Shown one piece after another: positions 1 to 7,792 of a stretch of 64,000 bases of DNA. The position numbers and the translations under genes are program-made. Position 1 is the stretch's first letter; the number at the start of each line of letters is the position of its first letter. The stretch comes from Streptomyces sp. Act143. GTDB taxonomy: Bacteria > Actinomycetota > Actinomycetes > Streptomycetales > Streptomycetaceae. Under the pieces are notes generated by a model, which saw nothing but the letters and a program-made list of their open reading frames with translations, was not told the origin of the DNA and made no database searches. The DNA is taken from assembly GCF_003143935.1 (NCBI RefSeq), contig NZ_QFRX01000001.1, positions 2,850,135 to 2,914,134 of the forward strand, given 5' to 3'.

Positions 1-79
1 CGAGCGCGGCGCGACCCGCGCCGACGACAAGATGTCCGAGGCCGCGATGGAAGACCGCAAGCGCGAAGGGTATTTCTAG
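1..79 (+). CDS. cysD: CysD, sulfate adenylyltransferase subunit 2 (3' end only)
   Basis: Only the last 25 codons and a TAG stop are present; the gene continues left of the window. The visible tail ends with the residues MEDRKREGYF, the usual C-terminus of the small subunit of assimilatory ATP sulfurylase. Known role: it forms adenosine phosphosulfate from ATP and sulfate, together with the GTPase subunit CysN. The identity is supported by the cysN gene starting only two bases after the stop, so the two are almost certainly co-transcribed and translationally coupled. Confidence 0.85.
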   Translation, partial: ERGATRADDKMSEAAMEDRKREGYF

Positions 80-81
80 AC

Positions 82-1284
82 ATGACCGTTGACACGTTGC
101 GGTTCGCGACCGCGGGCTCCGTCGACGACGGCAAGTCCACCCTCGTCGGCCGGCTGCTGCACGACTCCAAGTCGGTCCTCACCGACCAGCTGGAGGCCGT
201 GGAACGGGCCTCCGCGTCACGCGGCCAGGAAGGCCCCGACCTCGCGCTGCTCACCGACGGTCTGCGGGCCGAGCGCGAGCAGGGCATCACCATCGACGTC
301 GCCTACCGCTACTTCGCCACGGCCAAGCGCCGGTTCATCCTCGCCGACACCCCCGGCCACGTGCAGTACACCCGCAACATGGTCACCGGCGCCTCCACCG
401 CCGAGCTGACGGTGATCCTCATCGACGCCCGCAACGGTGTCGTCGAACAGACCCGCCGGCACGCCGCGATCGCCGCTCTGCTGCGCGTCCCGCACGTCGT
501 CCTCGCCGTCAACAAGATGGATTTGGTCGGCTACCAGGAGAAGGAGTTCCAGCGGATCGTCGAGGACTTCGCCGGTCACGCGGCCGAACTGGGCCTGCCG
601 TCCTTCACGCCGATCCCGGTCTCCGCGCTCGCCGGTGACAACGTGGTGGACCGCTCGGCGGCCATGGACTGGTACGACGGTCCGGCGCTGCTGGAGTTCC
701 TGGAGACCGTGCCCGTGGGCGTCGAGGCCGCCGACGCGCCCGCCCGCTTCCCCGTGCAGTACGTCATCCGGGACGGCGAAGTCCGCCACTACGCGGGCCA
801 GTTGGTGTCGGGGACGCTGCGGGTCGGTGACCGGGTCACCGTCCACCCGTCCGGGGAGACCTCCGAGATCACCGGCATCGACGTGCTCGGCGTCCCCGCG
901 GAGGTGGCGTACGCGCCGCAGTCCGTCGGGGTGCGCCTCGCCGACCAGCGGGACGTCTCGCGCGGCGACATGATCACGGCCGGGGCCGACGTCCCGGCGC
1001 TCACCCGGGAGGTCCGGGCGGCCGTGTGCCATCTGGCCGGCCGTCCGCTGCGGGTCGGCGACCGCGTCCTGGTCCGGCACACCACACGGACCGTGCAGGC
1101 CATCGTCAAGGACCTGGCCGGGGCCGCCGAGTTGAGCGCGAACGACCTCGGCCGCGTCACCCTGCGCACCGCCGAGCCGCTGGCCCTCGACGACTACGCC
1201 GTCTCCCGCCGCACCGGCGCGTTCATCCTGATCGACCCCGCGGACGGGGCGACGCTGACCGCGGGCATGGCCGAGCTGCCGTAA
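82..1284 (+). CDS. cysN: CysN, GTP-binding subunit of ATP sulfurylase
   Basis: A 400-residue GTPase of the EF-Tu superfamily that drives adenylation of sulfate by CysD in cytoplasmic assimilatory sulfate reduction. Visible motifs are the P-loop GSVDDGKST near residues 12-20, the G3 motif DTPGH, the G4 motif NKMD, and beta-barrel domains II/III in the C-terminal half (for example VQYVIRDGEVRHYAG). The ATG lies two bases after the cysD stop. The protein is roughly 40 residues shorter than the about 440 residues I associate with Streptomyces CysN: the N-terminal extension and a segment of the last domain are missing, although all GTPase motifs are intact. No APS kinase domain is fused. It ends 14 nt from the convergent neighbour. 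Confidence 0.93.
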   Translation: MTVDTLRFATAGSVDDGKSTLVGRLLHDSKSVLTDQLEAVERASASRGQEGPDLALLTDGLRAEREQGITIDVAYRYFATAKRRFILADTPGHVQYTRNMVTGASTAELTVILIDARNGVVEQTRRHAAIAALLRVPHVVLAVNKMDLVGYQEKEFQRIVEDFAGHAAELGLPSFTPIPVSALAGDNVVDRSAAMDWYDGPALLEFLETVPVGVEAADAPARFPVQYVIRDGEVRHYAGQLVSGTLRVGDRVTVHPSGETSEITGIDVLGVPAEVAYAPQSVGVRLADQRDVSRGDMITAGADVPALTREVRAAVCHLAGRPLRVGDRVLVRHTTRTVQAIVKDLAGAAELSANDLGRVTLRTAEPLALDDYAVSRRTGAFILIDPADGATLTAGMAELP

Positions 1285-1298
1285 TCCCCCGATCGCCC

Positions 1299-3638
1299 TC
1301 AAGTGCCGAGCGTCAGCCGGGGCTTGGGGGCGTCGGTGCGGCCGGTCTGCGGGCGGCGGCTGCCCGCCCGGTACGGGTCCGGCCAGACGACGCCGGGTCC
1401 GTCGTAGCCCTGCTCGGCGGCGGCGTGCAGGGTCCAGTGCGGGTCGTAGAGATGGGGGCGGGCGAGGGCGCACAGGTCCGTACGCCCGGCCAGGATCAGC
1501 GAGTTGACGTCGTCCCAGGAGGAGATCGCACCGACCGCGATCACCGGGACGCCGGTCTCGTGGCGGATGCGGTCCGCGAAGGGCGTCTGGTACGACCGCC
1601 CGAAATCCGGCTGTTCGTCGGCCACGACCTGTCCGGTGGACACGTCGATGGCGTCGGCGCCGTGCGCGGCGAAGGCACGGGCGATCTCCACGGCGTCTTC
1701 CGCCGATGTGCCGCCCTCGGCCCAGTCGGTGGCGGAGATGCGCACGGTCATGGGCCGCTCGTCCGGCCATACGCCCCTGATCGCGTCGAAGACCTCCAGC
1801 GGGAAGCGGAGGCGTTTCGCGAGCGTCCCGCCGTAGGCGTCGGTGCGGTGGTTGGTGAGCGGGGAGAGGAAGCCGGAGAGCAGGTAGCCGTGCGCGCAGT
1901 GGAGTTCGAGGAGGTCGAAGCCCGCGCGGGCGGCCCGCCAGGCGGCGGCCGTGAACTGTTCGCGCAGGTCGGTGAGTTGGGCGCGGGTGAGGGCGCGCGG
2001 GGTCTGGCTGCCGGGCCGGTACGGCAGCGGGGAGGCGGCGACGAGGGGCCAGTTGCCGTCGGGCAGCGGCTCGTCCATGCCGTCCCACATGAGCTTGGTC
2101 GAGCCCTTGCGGCCGGAGTGCCCGAGCTGCACGCCGATCGCGGTGCCCGGCGCCTGCGCGTGCACGAAGTCGGTGATCCGCTTCCATGCCTCGGCCTGCT
2201 TGCCGTTGTAGAGGCCGGTGCAGCCGGGCGTGATCCGGCCCTCCTCGCTGACGCAGACCATCTCGGTCATCACCAGGCCCGCCCCGCCGAGCGCCCGCGC
2301 TCCGAGGTGGACGAGGTGGAAGTCGCCGGGGAGGCCGTCGGTGGCCGAGTACATGTCCATGGGGGACACGACGACCCGGTTGCGCAGGGTCAGTCCGCGC
2401 AGCCGGAACGGCGTGAACATCGGGGGCGTGCCGGGCGGGCAGCCGAACTCGCGCTCGACCGCTCCGGTGAAGCGGGCGTCGCGCAGCCGCAGGTTGTCGT
2501 GGGTGACGCGGCGGCTGCGGGTGAGGAGGTTGAAGGCGAACTGGCGGGGCGGCTGATCGAGGTAGCGGGCGAGGTTCTCGAACCACTCCAGGCTGGCGCG
2601 GGCGGCACGCTGGGTGGAGGCGACGACGGGCTTGCGTTCCTCCTCGTACGCCTTGAGCGCCTTCGCGAGGTCGGGGTGTTCCTCCAGACAGGCGACGAGG
2701 GCGAGGGCGTCCTCGACGGCGAGTTTGGTGCCGGAGCCGATGGAGAAGTGCGCGGTGTGGGCGGCGTCGCCCAGCAGGACCGTGGTGCCGTGGGACCAGT
2801 GCTCGTTGACGACCGTGCGGAAGGTCGTCCAGGCCGAGTTGTTGGAGCGCAGCGGCCTGCCGCCGAGCGCGTCCGTGAAGATCTTGGCGCAGCGGTCGAG
2901 CGACTCCTGGGTGTCGAGTTCCGCGAAACCGGCCGCCTGCCAGACCTCCTCGCGCATCTCGACGATCACGGTGGAGGCGTCGGAGGAGTACGGGTAGCCG
3001 TGCAGCTGCATCACGCCGTGTTCGGTCTCGGCGATCTCGAAGCGGAAGGCGTCGAAGGCGAAGTCGGCGGCGAGCCAGATGTACCGGCAGCGGTGGGTGG
3101 TCACCCGGGGGCGGAACGCCTGCCGGTGGGCCTCGCGGGTGGTGCTGTTGATGCCGTCGGCGGCGATGACGAGGTCGTGGGTGGCGGCCGGGTCGGGCGG
3201 GGCCTCGGTGCGGAAGCGGAGGTCGACGCCGAGGTCGCGGCAGCGGGAGTGCAGGATCTCCAGCAGGCGCCTGCGGCCGAGGGCGGCGAAGCCGTGTCCT
3301 CCGGAGGTGTGGCGGGTTCCTCGGTGGACGATGTCGATGTCGTCCCAGCGGACGAAGTCCTGCTGGAGGGCCTCGTAGACCTGCGGGTCGGCGTGTTCTA
3401 TGCCGCCCAGGGTTTCGTCGGAGAGGACTACTCCGAAGCCGAAGGTGTCGTCGGGGGCGTTGCGTTCCCAGACGGTCACTTGGCGGGCGGGGTCCAGGCG
3501 TTTCAACAGGGCGGCTGCGTAGAGGCCGCCGGGGCCGCCGCCGATGATCGCGACGCGTAGGGGGTGGTGCGTGACCGTTGGCGGATGCAGGTCGCATGTG
3601 GCTGATCGCGCAGTTCCCCGCGCCCCTTGGGGCGTCAT
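1299..3638 (-). CDS. Bifunctional salicylyl-CoA 5-hydroxylase / Old Yellow Enzyme-type oxidoreductase
   Basis: A fused flavoenzyme of about 779 residues. The N-terminal half is an FAD monooxygenase: dinucleotide fold VAIIGGGPGGLYAA, then the GD motif LLGDAAHTAHFSIGSGT. The C-terminal half is an NADH:flavin oxidoreductase TIM barrel starting near MFTPFRLRGLTLRNRVVVSP, with the HCAHGYLLSGFLSP loop. This architecture is that of salicylyl-CoA 5-hydroxylases, which send aromatic CoA thioesters towards gentisate. The ATG at 3638 overlaps the upstream hydratase stop (TGATG). About 30 residues before the FAD fold are encoded by a Streptomyces-type intergenic repeat, and I see no ATG, GTG or TTG between the repeat and the fold. 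GTG 3641 or ATG 3653 are alternative starts. Confidence 0.85.
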   Translation of the reverse strand: MTPQGARGTARSATCDLHPPTVTHHPLRVAIIGGGPGGLYAAALLKRLDPARQVTVWERNAPDDTFGFGVVLSDETLGGIEHADPQVYEALQQDFVRWDDIDIVHRGTRHTSGGHGFAALGRRRLLEILHSRCRDLGVDLRFRTEAPPDPAATHDLVIAADGINSTTREAHRQAFRPRVTTHRCRYIWLAADFAFDAFRFEIAETEHGVMQLHGYPYSSDASTVIVEMREEVWQAAGFAELDTQESLDRCAKIFTDALGGRPLRSNNSAWTTFRTVVNEHWSHGTTVLLGDAAHTAHFSIGSGTKLAVEDALALVACLEEHPDLAKALKAYEEERKPVVASTQRAARASLEWFENLARYLDQPPRQFAFNLLTRSRRVTHDNLRLRDARFTGAVEREFGCPPGTPPMFTPFRLRGLTLRNRVVVSPMDMYSATDGLPGDFHLVHLGARALGGAGLVMTEMVCVSEEGRITPGCTGLYNGKQAEAWKRITDFVHAQAPGTAIGVQLGHSGRKGSTKLMWDGMDEPLPDGNWPLVAASPLPYRPGSQTPRALTRAQLTDLREQFTAAAWRAARAGFDLLELHCAHGYLLSGFLSPLTNHRTDAYGGTLAKRLRFPLEVFDAIRGVWPDERPMTVRISATDWAEGGTSAEDAVEIARAFAAHGADAIDVSTGQVVADEQPDFGRSYQTPFADRIRHETGVPVIAVGAISSWDDVNSLILAGRTDLCALARPHLYDPHWTLHAAAEQGYDGPGVVWPDPYRAGSRRPQTGRTDAPKPRLTLGT

Positions 3639-3640
3639 CA
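3600..3640. repeat. Streptomyces-type dispersed intergenic repeat
   Basis: This segment contains CGCGCAGTTCCCCGCGCCCC. From memory, this string (and its complement, GGGGCGCGGGGAACTGCGCG) recurs very often between genes in Streptomyces genomes. Here it sits at the junction of the hydratase and the hydroxylase and appears to be translated as the N-terminal extension of the hydroxylase. I saw no second copy in the window. A genome-wide count is needed to confirm copy number. Confidence 0.5.
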
Positions 3641-4465
3641 CCGGCCCTGCCACTTTGGCGCCCTTTTCTCCTTGAACGCCCTATGGAACTCCGCGTAATC
3701 CTCCCCGTTCATCAACAACGCCTGGGTCGACGCGTCCAGTTCCACCGCCGCCGCCAGCGGCATGTCCAGCTCCGCCGTGAGCAGGGCCTTCGTCTGGGCG
3801 TAGGCCAGTGCGGGGCCGTCGGCCAGGCGGCGGGCGAGGGCCTGGGCCGCCTCGTCCACCCTGCCCTCGTCCGTGAGCTCGCTGATCAGGCCGATCCGTT
3901 CCGCTTCCGGTGCCCGGACCGGTTCGCCCAGCATCAGCAGCCGGGTCGCGTGGCCGAGGCCCACCACGCGCGGGAGCAGGTACGCGGCGCCCATGTCGCC
4001 GCCCGACAGGCCCACCCGCGTGAACAGGAAGGCGAAGCGGGCGGTCGGGTCGGCCACCCGGAAATCCGCGGCGAGGGCCAGCACCGCACCCGCGCCCGCC
4101 GCCACGCCGTGCACCGCGGCGATCACGGGGAACGGGCACTCCCGTACGGCGCGCACGACCTGCCCCGTCATCCGGTTGAAGTCGAGGAGCTGGGCGGTGT
4201 CCATCGACAGGGTCGCGCCGATGATCTCGTCGACGTCACCGCCGGAGCAGAAGCCGCGTCCCTCGCCGGCCAGCACCAGCGCCCGCACCGAGCGTTCCCG
4301 GGCGAGTTCGGCGAGGAGGTCGCGCAGGTCGGCGTAGGCGCCGAAGGTGAGCGCGTTGAGTTTGTCGGGGCGGGCGAGGGTGACGGTGGCGACGCCCGCG
4401 GTGAGGTCCACCCGCAGGTGCTCCCAGTGGGCGGTTCGGGCGGCGGAGCCGGTGAAGGGACTCAT
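3638..4465 (-). CDS. Enoyl-CoA hydratase/isomerase family protein
   Basis: A 275-residue crotonase-fold protein. The oxyanion-hole segments are visible: GRGFCSGGDVDEI, near residues 70-80, and HGVAAGAGAVLALAADFRVA, near 120-140. A Glu/Asp pair is present in the TRVGLSGGDMGAAYLLPR helix. The start ATG has a good ribosome binding site (GGGGAGG) about nine bases upstream. It is the first gene of a two-gene operon, its stop overlapping the hydroxylase start by one base. By context it should act on a CoA thioester from aromatic acid degradation (salicylate or anthranilate side). Family members are functionally diverse, so the substrate is not fixed by the sequence. No CoA ligase or ring-cleavage dioxygenase is nearby, so the pathway is incomplete at this locus. 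Confidence 0.87.
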   Translation of the reverse strand: MSPFTGSAARTAHWEHLRVDLTAGVATVTLARPDKLNALTFGAYADLRDLLAELARERSVRALVLAGEGRGFCSGGDVDEIIGATLSMDTAQLLDFNRMTGQVVRAVRECPFPVIAAVHGVAAGAGAVLALAADFRVADPTARFAFLFTRVGLSGGDMGAAYLLPRVVGLGHATRLLMLGEPVRAPEAERIGLISELTDEGRVDEAAQALARRLADGPALAYAQTKALLTAELDMPLAAAVELDASTQALLMNGEDYAEFHRAFKEKRAPKWQGR

Positions 4466-4773
4466 GCGTGCGGCCTCCCCAGGTGAGGTGCGTGCGCTCT
4501 ACCCGCGCTCTGCGCTCTGCCCTTCGAAGTTATCACTCATCTTTGACTGTCGTCACGAGCCCGCGATAACACCGTCCGGTTGTGACCCGTCCCCGTCACA
4601 TCCGTCACGGCTCGTCGACAGAGCGGCAACGACGGGAGCAGCCGTGCGAGGCGGGGCGTTGTCGGGGGTAAGCCGCCCGGTAGCGGGGCCGAAGGTCCCG
4701 TACGGTGCCTGTCCGACGCCTCTGCCGGGCGGCGCCGTACCATTCATAAGGTTGAAAGCAGGACAGCCTGCTC
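4466..4773. other. Divergent intergenic region
   Basis: 308 nt separating the minus-strand hydratase operon from the plus-strand RsbW-like gene. It has no plausible gene. It is locally AT-richer around 4525-4575, where GTTATC and GATAAC half-sites lie about 40 bp apart; these could belong to a promoter or operator for the hydratase operon. The right end carries a short hairpin over the ribosome binding site of the next gene. Confidence 0.5.
4757..4772 (+). promoter_or_regulatory. Hairpin enclosing the ribosome binding site of the RsbW-like gene
   Basis: AGCAGG, ACAG loop, CCTGCT: a perfect 6-bp stem with a 4-nt loop ending one base before the ATG at 4774. The only Shine-Dalgarno-like bases (AGCAGGA) are in the 5' arm, so the folded mRNA would hide the start. 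Whether this matters in vivo is inference. Confidence 0.35.
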
Positions 4774-5226
4774 ATGAACGGAACCGCCGTGCAAGAACGC
4801 CCCTCAGCCTCCGCCTCCTGGCGTGTCGCGCTGCCCCACTCCGCCGCGGCGGTGCCCGTGGCGCGTGCGCTGGTGCGGACGGCGCTCGCCGACCTGAAGC
4901 ACGGGGCCGACTGTGACACCGCTGAGCTGCTGACGGCCGAGCTGGTCGCCAACGCCGTCGAGCACACCGCCGGGGACTCCCCGATAGAGCTGGTCGTGGA
5001 GCTGCTGCCGAGCGGCTGCCAGGTCGAGGTCCATGACCCGGACCCGTCCCCGCCCGGCGATCTCACCCGCCCGCACGGCGGGGAGCCCGACCCCTGGCAG
5101 GAGCACGGACGCGGGCTGCTGCTGATCCGCGCCCTCAGCTCGTCCTGCGGGCACCGCCCCACCGAGTCCGGCAAGGCGGTGTGGTTCAGACTGCCACTGG
5201 TTCCGCCTCAGTGGCGTCCGGCGTGA
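4774..5226 (+). CDS. RsbW/SpoIIAB-like ATP-binding regulatory protein
   Basis: A 150-residue single-domain HATPase_c protein of the anti-sigma-factor kinase class. The N-box is ELVANAVEHT near residue 55, and the G2-type motif is EHGRGLLLIRALSS near residue 112. The central G1 motif (VEVHDPDPSPP) is weakly conserved, as in many streptomycete members. There is no transmembrane or receiver domain, so it is expected to be a cytoplasmic kinase or binder of an anti-anti-sigma protein or sigma factor. No partner is adjacent, the usual situation for the large orphan RsbW-like family in Streptomyces. Its last 41 nt overlap the 3' end of the convergent permease. The start is preceded by a small hairpin. 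Confidence 0.8.
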   Translation: MNGTAVQERPSASASWRVALPHSAAAVPVARALVRTALADLKHGADCDTAELLTAELVANAVEHTAGDSPIELVVELLPSGCQVEVHDPDPSPPGDLTRPHGGEPDPWQEHGRGLLLIRALSSSCGHRPTESGKAVWFRLPLVPPQWRPA

Positions 5227-6613
5227 CCGTCGCGAGCCTTGAGTTCCGGCGGCCGTAACCGGCGTAGATCAGGAATCCGATCGCCAGGAACACCGCGAAC
5301 TGGATCCAGGTCGTCCAGCCGGTCTCGTACATCAGGTACAGGCAGAAGCCGATGCCGAGCAGCGGTACGACGGGGTAGAGCGGCACGCGGAAGGTGCGGG
5401 CGAGACCCGGTTCCGTGCGGCGCAGGGCGAGGACCGCGAGGTTGACCACCGCCATGACGGCGAGCGTGCCGATGGTGCACAGGTCCACCACCGCGTCCAG
5501 GGACGCGAAGGCCGCGGGGACGGCGAAGACGGCCGCGACGATGAGGGTGCCGGCGACGGGCGTGGCGGTCCTCGGGGAGACCTTCTCGAAGACGCGCGGG
5601 ATCAGCCCGTCGCGGGACATGGACATCAGGATGCGGGTCTGGCCGTACATCACGGCCAGGACGACGGACGCGATGGCGACGACCGCGCCGAAGGCGATGA
5701 CCCCGCCGCCGACCGACGAGCCCGTCACCTCGTTGACGACGTACGACAGGGCGGCCGGCCGGCCACCGACCTCGGCGCCGCCGATGGCGCCGATCGCGGC
5801 GAGGGCGACCGCGCAGTACAGCAGGGTGACCAGGCCGATGCAGACGAGGATCGCGACCGGGATGTCGCGGCGGGGGTTCTTCGCCTCCTCGCCGGCCGTG
5901 GTGATCGCGTCGAAGCCGATGTACGAGAAGAACGCGGCCGTGGTGCCGGCGCCGATGCCGCCGAGGCCGGCCGGGGAGAACGGCGTGAGGTTGCCGTCCT
6001 TGAAGGCGGTGAACCCGATCGCGCAGAAGGCGACGAGGATCGCGAGCTTGAGCACGGCCATCGCGGCGGTCGCGCGGGCGCTCTCGCGGACACCGCGCAC
6101 GAGGAGGACCGAGGCCAGCGCGATCACGATCACGGCGGGCAGGTTGATCACGCCGCCGTCGCCGGGACCGGCGGACAGGCCGGCCGGGATCTGCCATCCG
6201 ACGAGGCTGTCGAGGAGCTCGTTGACGTACTGGCTCCAGCCGACCGCCACGGCCGACACCGAGACGCCGTACTCGAGGAGCAGGCACCAGCCGACCAGGA
6301 AGGCCGTGCGCTCGCCGAGACCGGCGTAGGCGAAGGAGTACGACGAGCCGGAGACCGGGATCGCGCCGCCCAGCTCGGCGAAGGCGAACGCGGTGAGGAC
6401 GCAGGTGATCGCGGCGAGGACGAAGGAGACGACGACGGCCGGACCGGCCTGGGCGACCGAGTCGGACAGCCCGACGAAGATGCCGGTGCCGACGATCGCG
6501 CCGAGACCGAAGCAGATCAGCTGGAAGAGGCCCATCGTGCGACGGAGGCCATGGCCCTCGCGGTCGGTGCCGGACTCGGCGACCAGCAGGGCGGGGGACT
6601 TTCTGCGGGGCAT
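5186..6613 (-). CDS. APC-superfamily amino acid permease (probable arginine/ornithine carrier)
   Basis: A 475-residue polytopic membrane protein with about 12 hydrophobic segments. The family signature GLGAIVGTGIFVGL is in TM1 (near residue 37), EYGVSVSAVAVGW follows, and GFDAITTAGEEAKNPRRDIP is the conserved loop after TM6. It resembles the cationic amino acid transporter branch of APC. It lies 102 nt downstream of arcB in an arcA-arcB-permease order, so arginine, ornithine or citrulline is the likely substrate; this is inference from context. The start ATG (MPRRKSPALL) is followed by a short hydrophilic N-terminus. The 3' end overlaps the RsbW-like gene by 41 nt, tail to tail. Confidence 0.88.
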   Translation of the reverse strand: MPRRKSPALLVAESGTDREGHGLRRTMGLFQLICFGLGAIVGTGIFVGLSDSVAQAGPAVVVSFVLAAITCVLTAFAFAELGGAIPVSGSSYSFAYAGLGERTAFLVGWCLLLEYGVSVSAVAVGWSQYVNELLDSLVGWQIPAGLSAGPGDGGVINLPAVIVIALASVLLVRGVRESARATAAMAVLKLAILVAFCAIGFTAFKDGNLTPFSPAGLGGIGAGTTAAFFSYIGFDAITTAGEEAKNPRRDIPVAILVCIGLVTLLYCAVALAAIGAIGGAEVGGRPAALSYVVNEVTGSSVGGGVIAFGAVVAIASVVLAVMYGQTRILMSMSRDGLIPRVFEKVSPRTATPVAGTLIVAAVFAVPAAFASLDAVVDLCTIGTLAVMAVVNLAVLALRRTEPGLARTFRVPLYPVVPLLGIGFCLYLMYETGWTTWIQFAVFLAIGFLIYAGYGRRNSRLATVTPDATEAEPVAV

Positions 6614-6715
6614 GCGGGTGGTGCTCGTTTCTGGTGGTGCGGTGCGACGGGGTGGTGTCGCGGGCGGCGGCGCCGGAAGGGGTGGCTCCGGGCCGCCGCA
6701 CAGAATAAGCCCTGA

Positions 6716-7723
6716 TCAGGCAAGCGTCGCCACGAGGACGGCCTTGATGGTGTGCAGCCGGTTCTCCGCCTCGTCGAAGACGACGGAGTGCGGCGACTCG
6801 AAGACCTCGTCGGTCACTTCGAGGGAGTCGAGGCCGTGCGACTCGTAAATCTCCTGGCCGACCTTGGTGCCCAGGTCGTGGAAGGCCGGGAGGCAGTGCA
6901 TGAACTTGACGTCCGGGTTGCCGGTGGCGCGCAGCACGTCCATCGTCACGGCGTACGGCTTGAGGGCGTCGATCCGCTCGTCCCAGACCGCCTTCGGCTC
7001 CCCCATGGAGACCCAGACGTCGGTGACGACGAAGTCGGCGCCGTGCACGCCCTCCGCCACCGACTCGGTGAGGGTGATGCGGGCGCCGCTGTCGGCGGCG
7101 AGTTCGCGGGCCCGCTCCACGACGCTCTCGGCGGGCCAGTAGGTCTTCGGGGCGACGATCCGGACGTCCATGCCGAGCAGGGCGCCGGTGATCAGGTAGG
7201 AGTTGCCCATGTTGAAGCGGGCGTCGCCGAGGTAGGCGAAGACGATCTCCCCGACCGGCTTGCCGCTGTGCTCGGTCATGGTGAGGACGTCGGCGAGCAT
7301 CTGGGTGGGGTGCCAGTCGTCGGTGAGGCCGTTGTAGACGGGGACGCCGGCGTACGCGGCCAGCTCCTCGACCTTCTGCTGGCTGTCGCCGCGGTACTCG
7401 ATGCCGTCGTACATCCGGCCCAGCACGCGCGCGGTGTCCCGCACGGACTCCTTGTGGCCGATCTGCGAGCCCACCGGGTCGAGGTACGTCGTGGCGGCGC
7501 CCTGGTCGGCGGCGGCGACCTCGAACGCGCAGCGGGTGCGCGTCGAGGTCTTCTCGAAGATCAGCGCGATGTTCTTGCCCTGGAGGTGGCGGGTCTCGGT
7601 CCCGGACTTCTTGGCCGCCTTCAGCTCGGCGGCCAGCCCGACGAGACCGAGGAACTCCTCCGCCGTGAAGTCCAGTTCCTTGAGGAAGGGACGCCCGGCG
7701 AGGGCGGTCGGGACAGTCGCCAT
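6716..7723 (-). CDS. arcB: Ornithine carbamoyltransferase
   Basis: 335 residues, full length. It catalyses the reversible conversion of carbamoyl phosphate and ornithine to citrulline and phosphate in the cytoplasm. The carbamoyl phosphate site [13 protein letters not shown] is near residue 57, the [14 protein letters not shown] motif is near 140, and the ornithine-binding HCLPAFHD is near 275. The gene follows arcA by 63 nt, which suggests a catabolic role (phosphorolysis of citrulline) rather than, or in addition to, biosynthesis. No carbamate kinase gene (arcC) is in the window, so how carbamoyl phosphate would be used for ATP is not visible. A pair of CTATAC repeats lies just upstream, overlapping the arcA stop. 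Confidence 0.93.
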   Translation of the reverse strand: MATVPTALAGRPFLKELDFTAEEFLGLVGLAAELKAAKKSGTETRHLQGKNIALIFEKTSTRTRCAFEVAAADQGAATTYLDPVGSQIGHKESVRDTARVLGRMYDGIEYRGDSQQKVEELAAYAGVPVYNGLTDDWHPTQMLADVLTMTEHSGKPVGEIVFAYLGDARFNMGNSYLITGALLGMDVRIVAPKTYWPAESVVERARELAADSGARITLTESVAEGVHGADFVVTDVWVSMGEPKAVWDERIDALKPYAVTMDVLRATGNPDVKFMHCLPAFHDLGTKVGQEIYESHGLDSLEVTDEVFESPHSVVFDEAENRLHTIKAVLVATLA

Positions 7724-7766
7724 GGGGCGCTCCAGAGGTGGTACGGGACAAGGGGACTCTGGAAGT

Positions 7767-7792
7767 CTATACGATGATTGGCATTTCTATAC
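7767..7792. promoter_or_regulatory. Paired CTATAC repeats upstream of arcB
   Basis: CTATAC occurs at 7767-7772 and again at 7787-7792, 20 bp apart, in an AT-rich patch unusual for this genome. The second copy overlaps the arcA stop codon. On the minus strand the downstream copy reads GTATAGA and could serve as a -10 (TATAGA) for arcB. An operator for an arginine regulator is a reasonable guess, but the sites do not match an ARG box I can write with confidence. Confidence 0.35.

Noticed and set aside
217..3597. 1126-codon open frame on the minus strand across cysN and the hydroxylase
   Set aside because: Arg/Pro-rich composition and no domain; it is a high-GC shadow of the real genes, which carry clear motifs in another frame.
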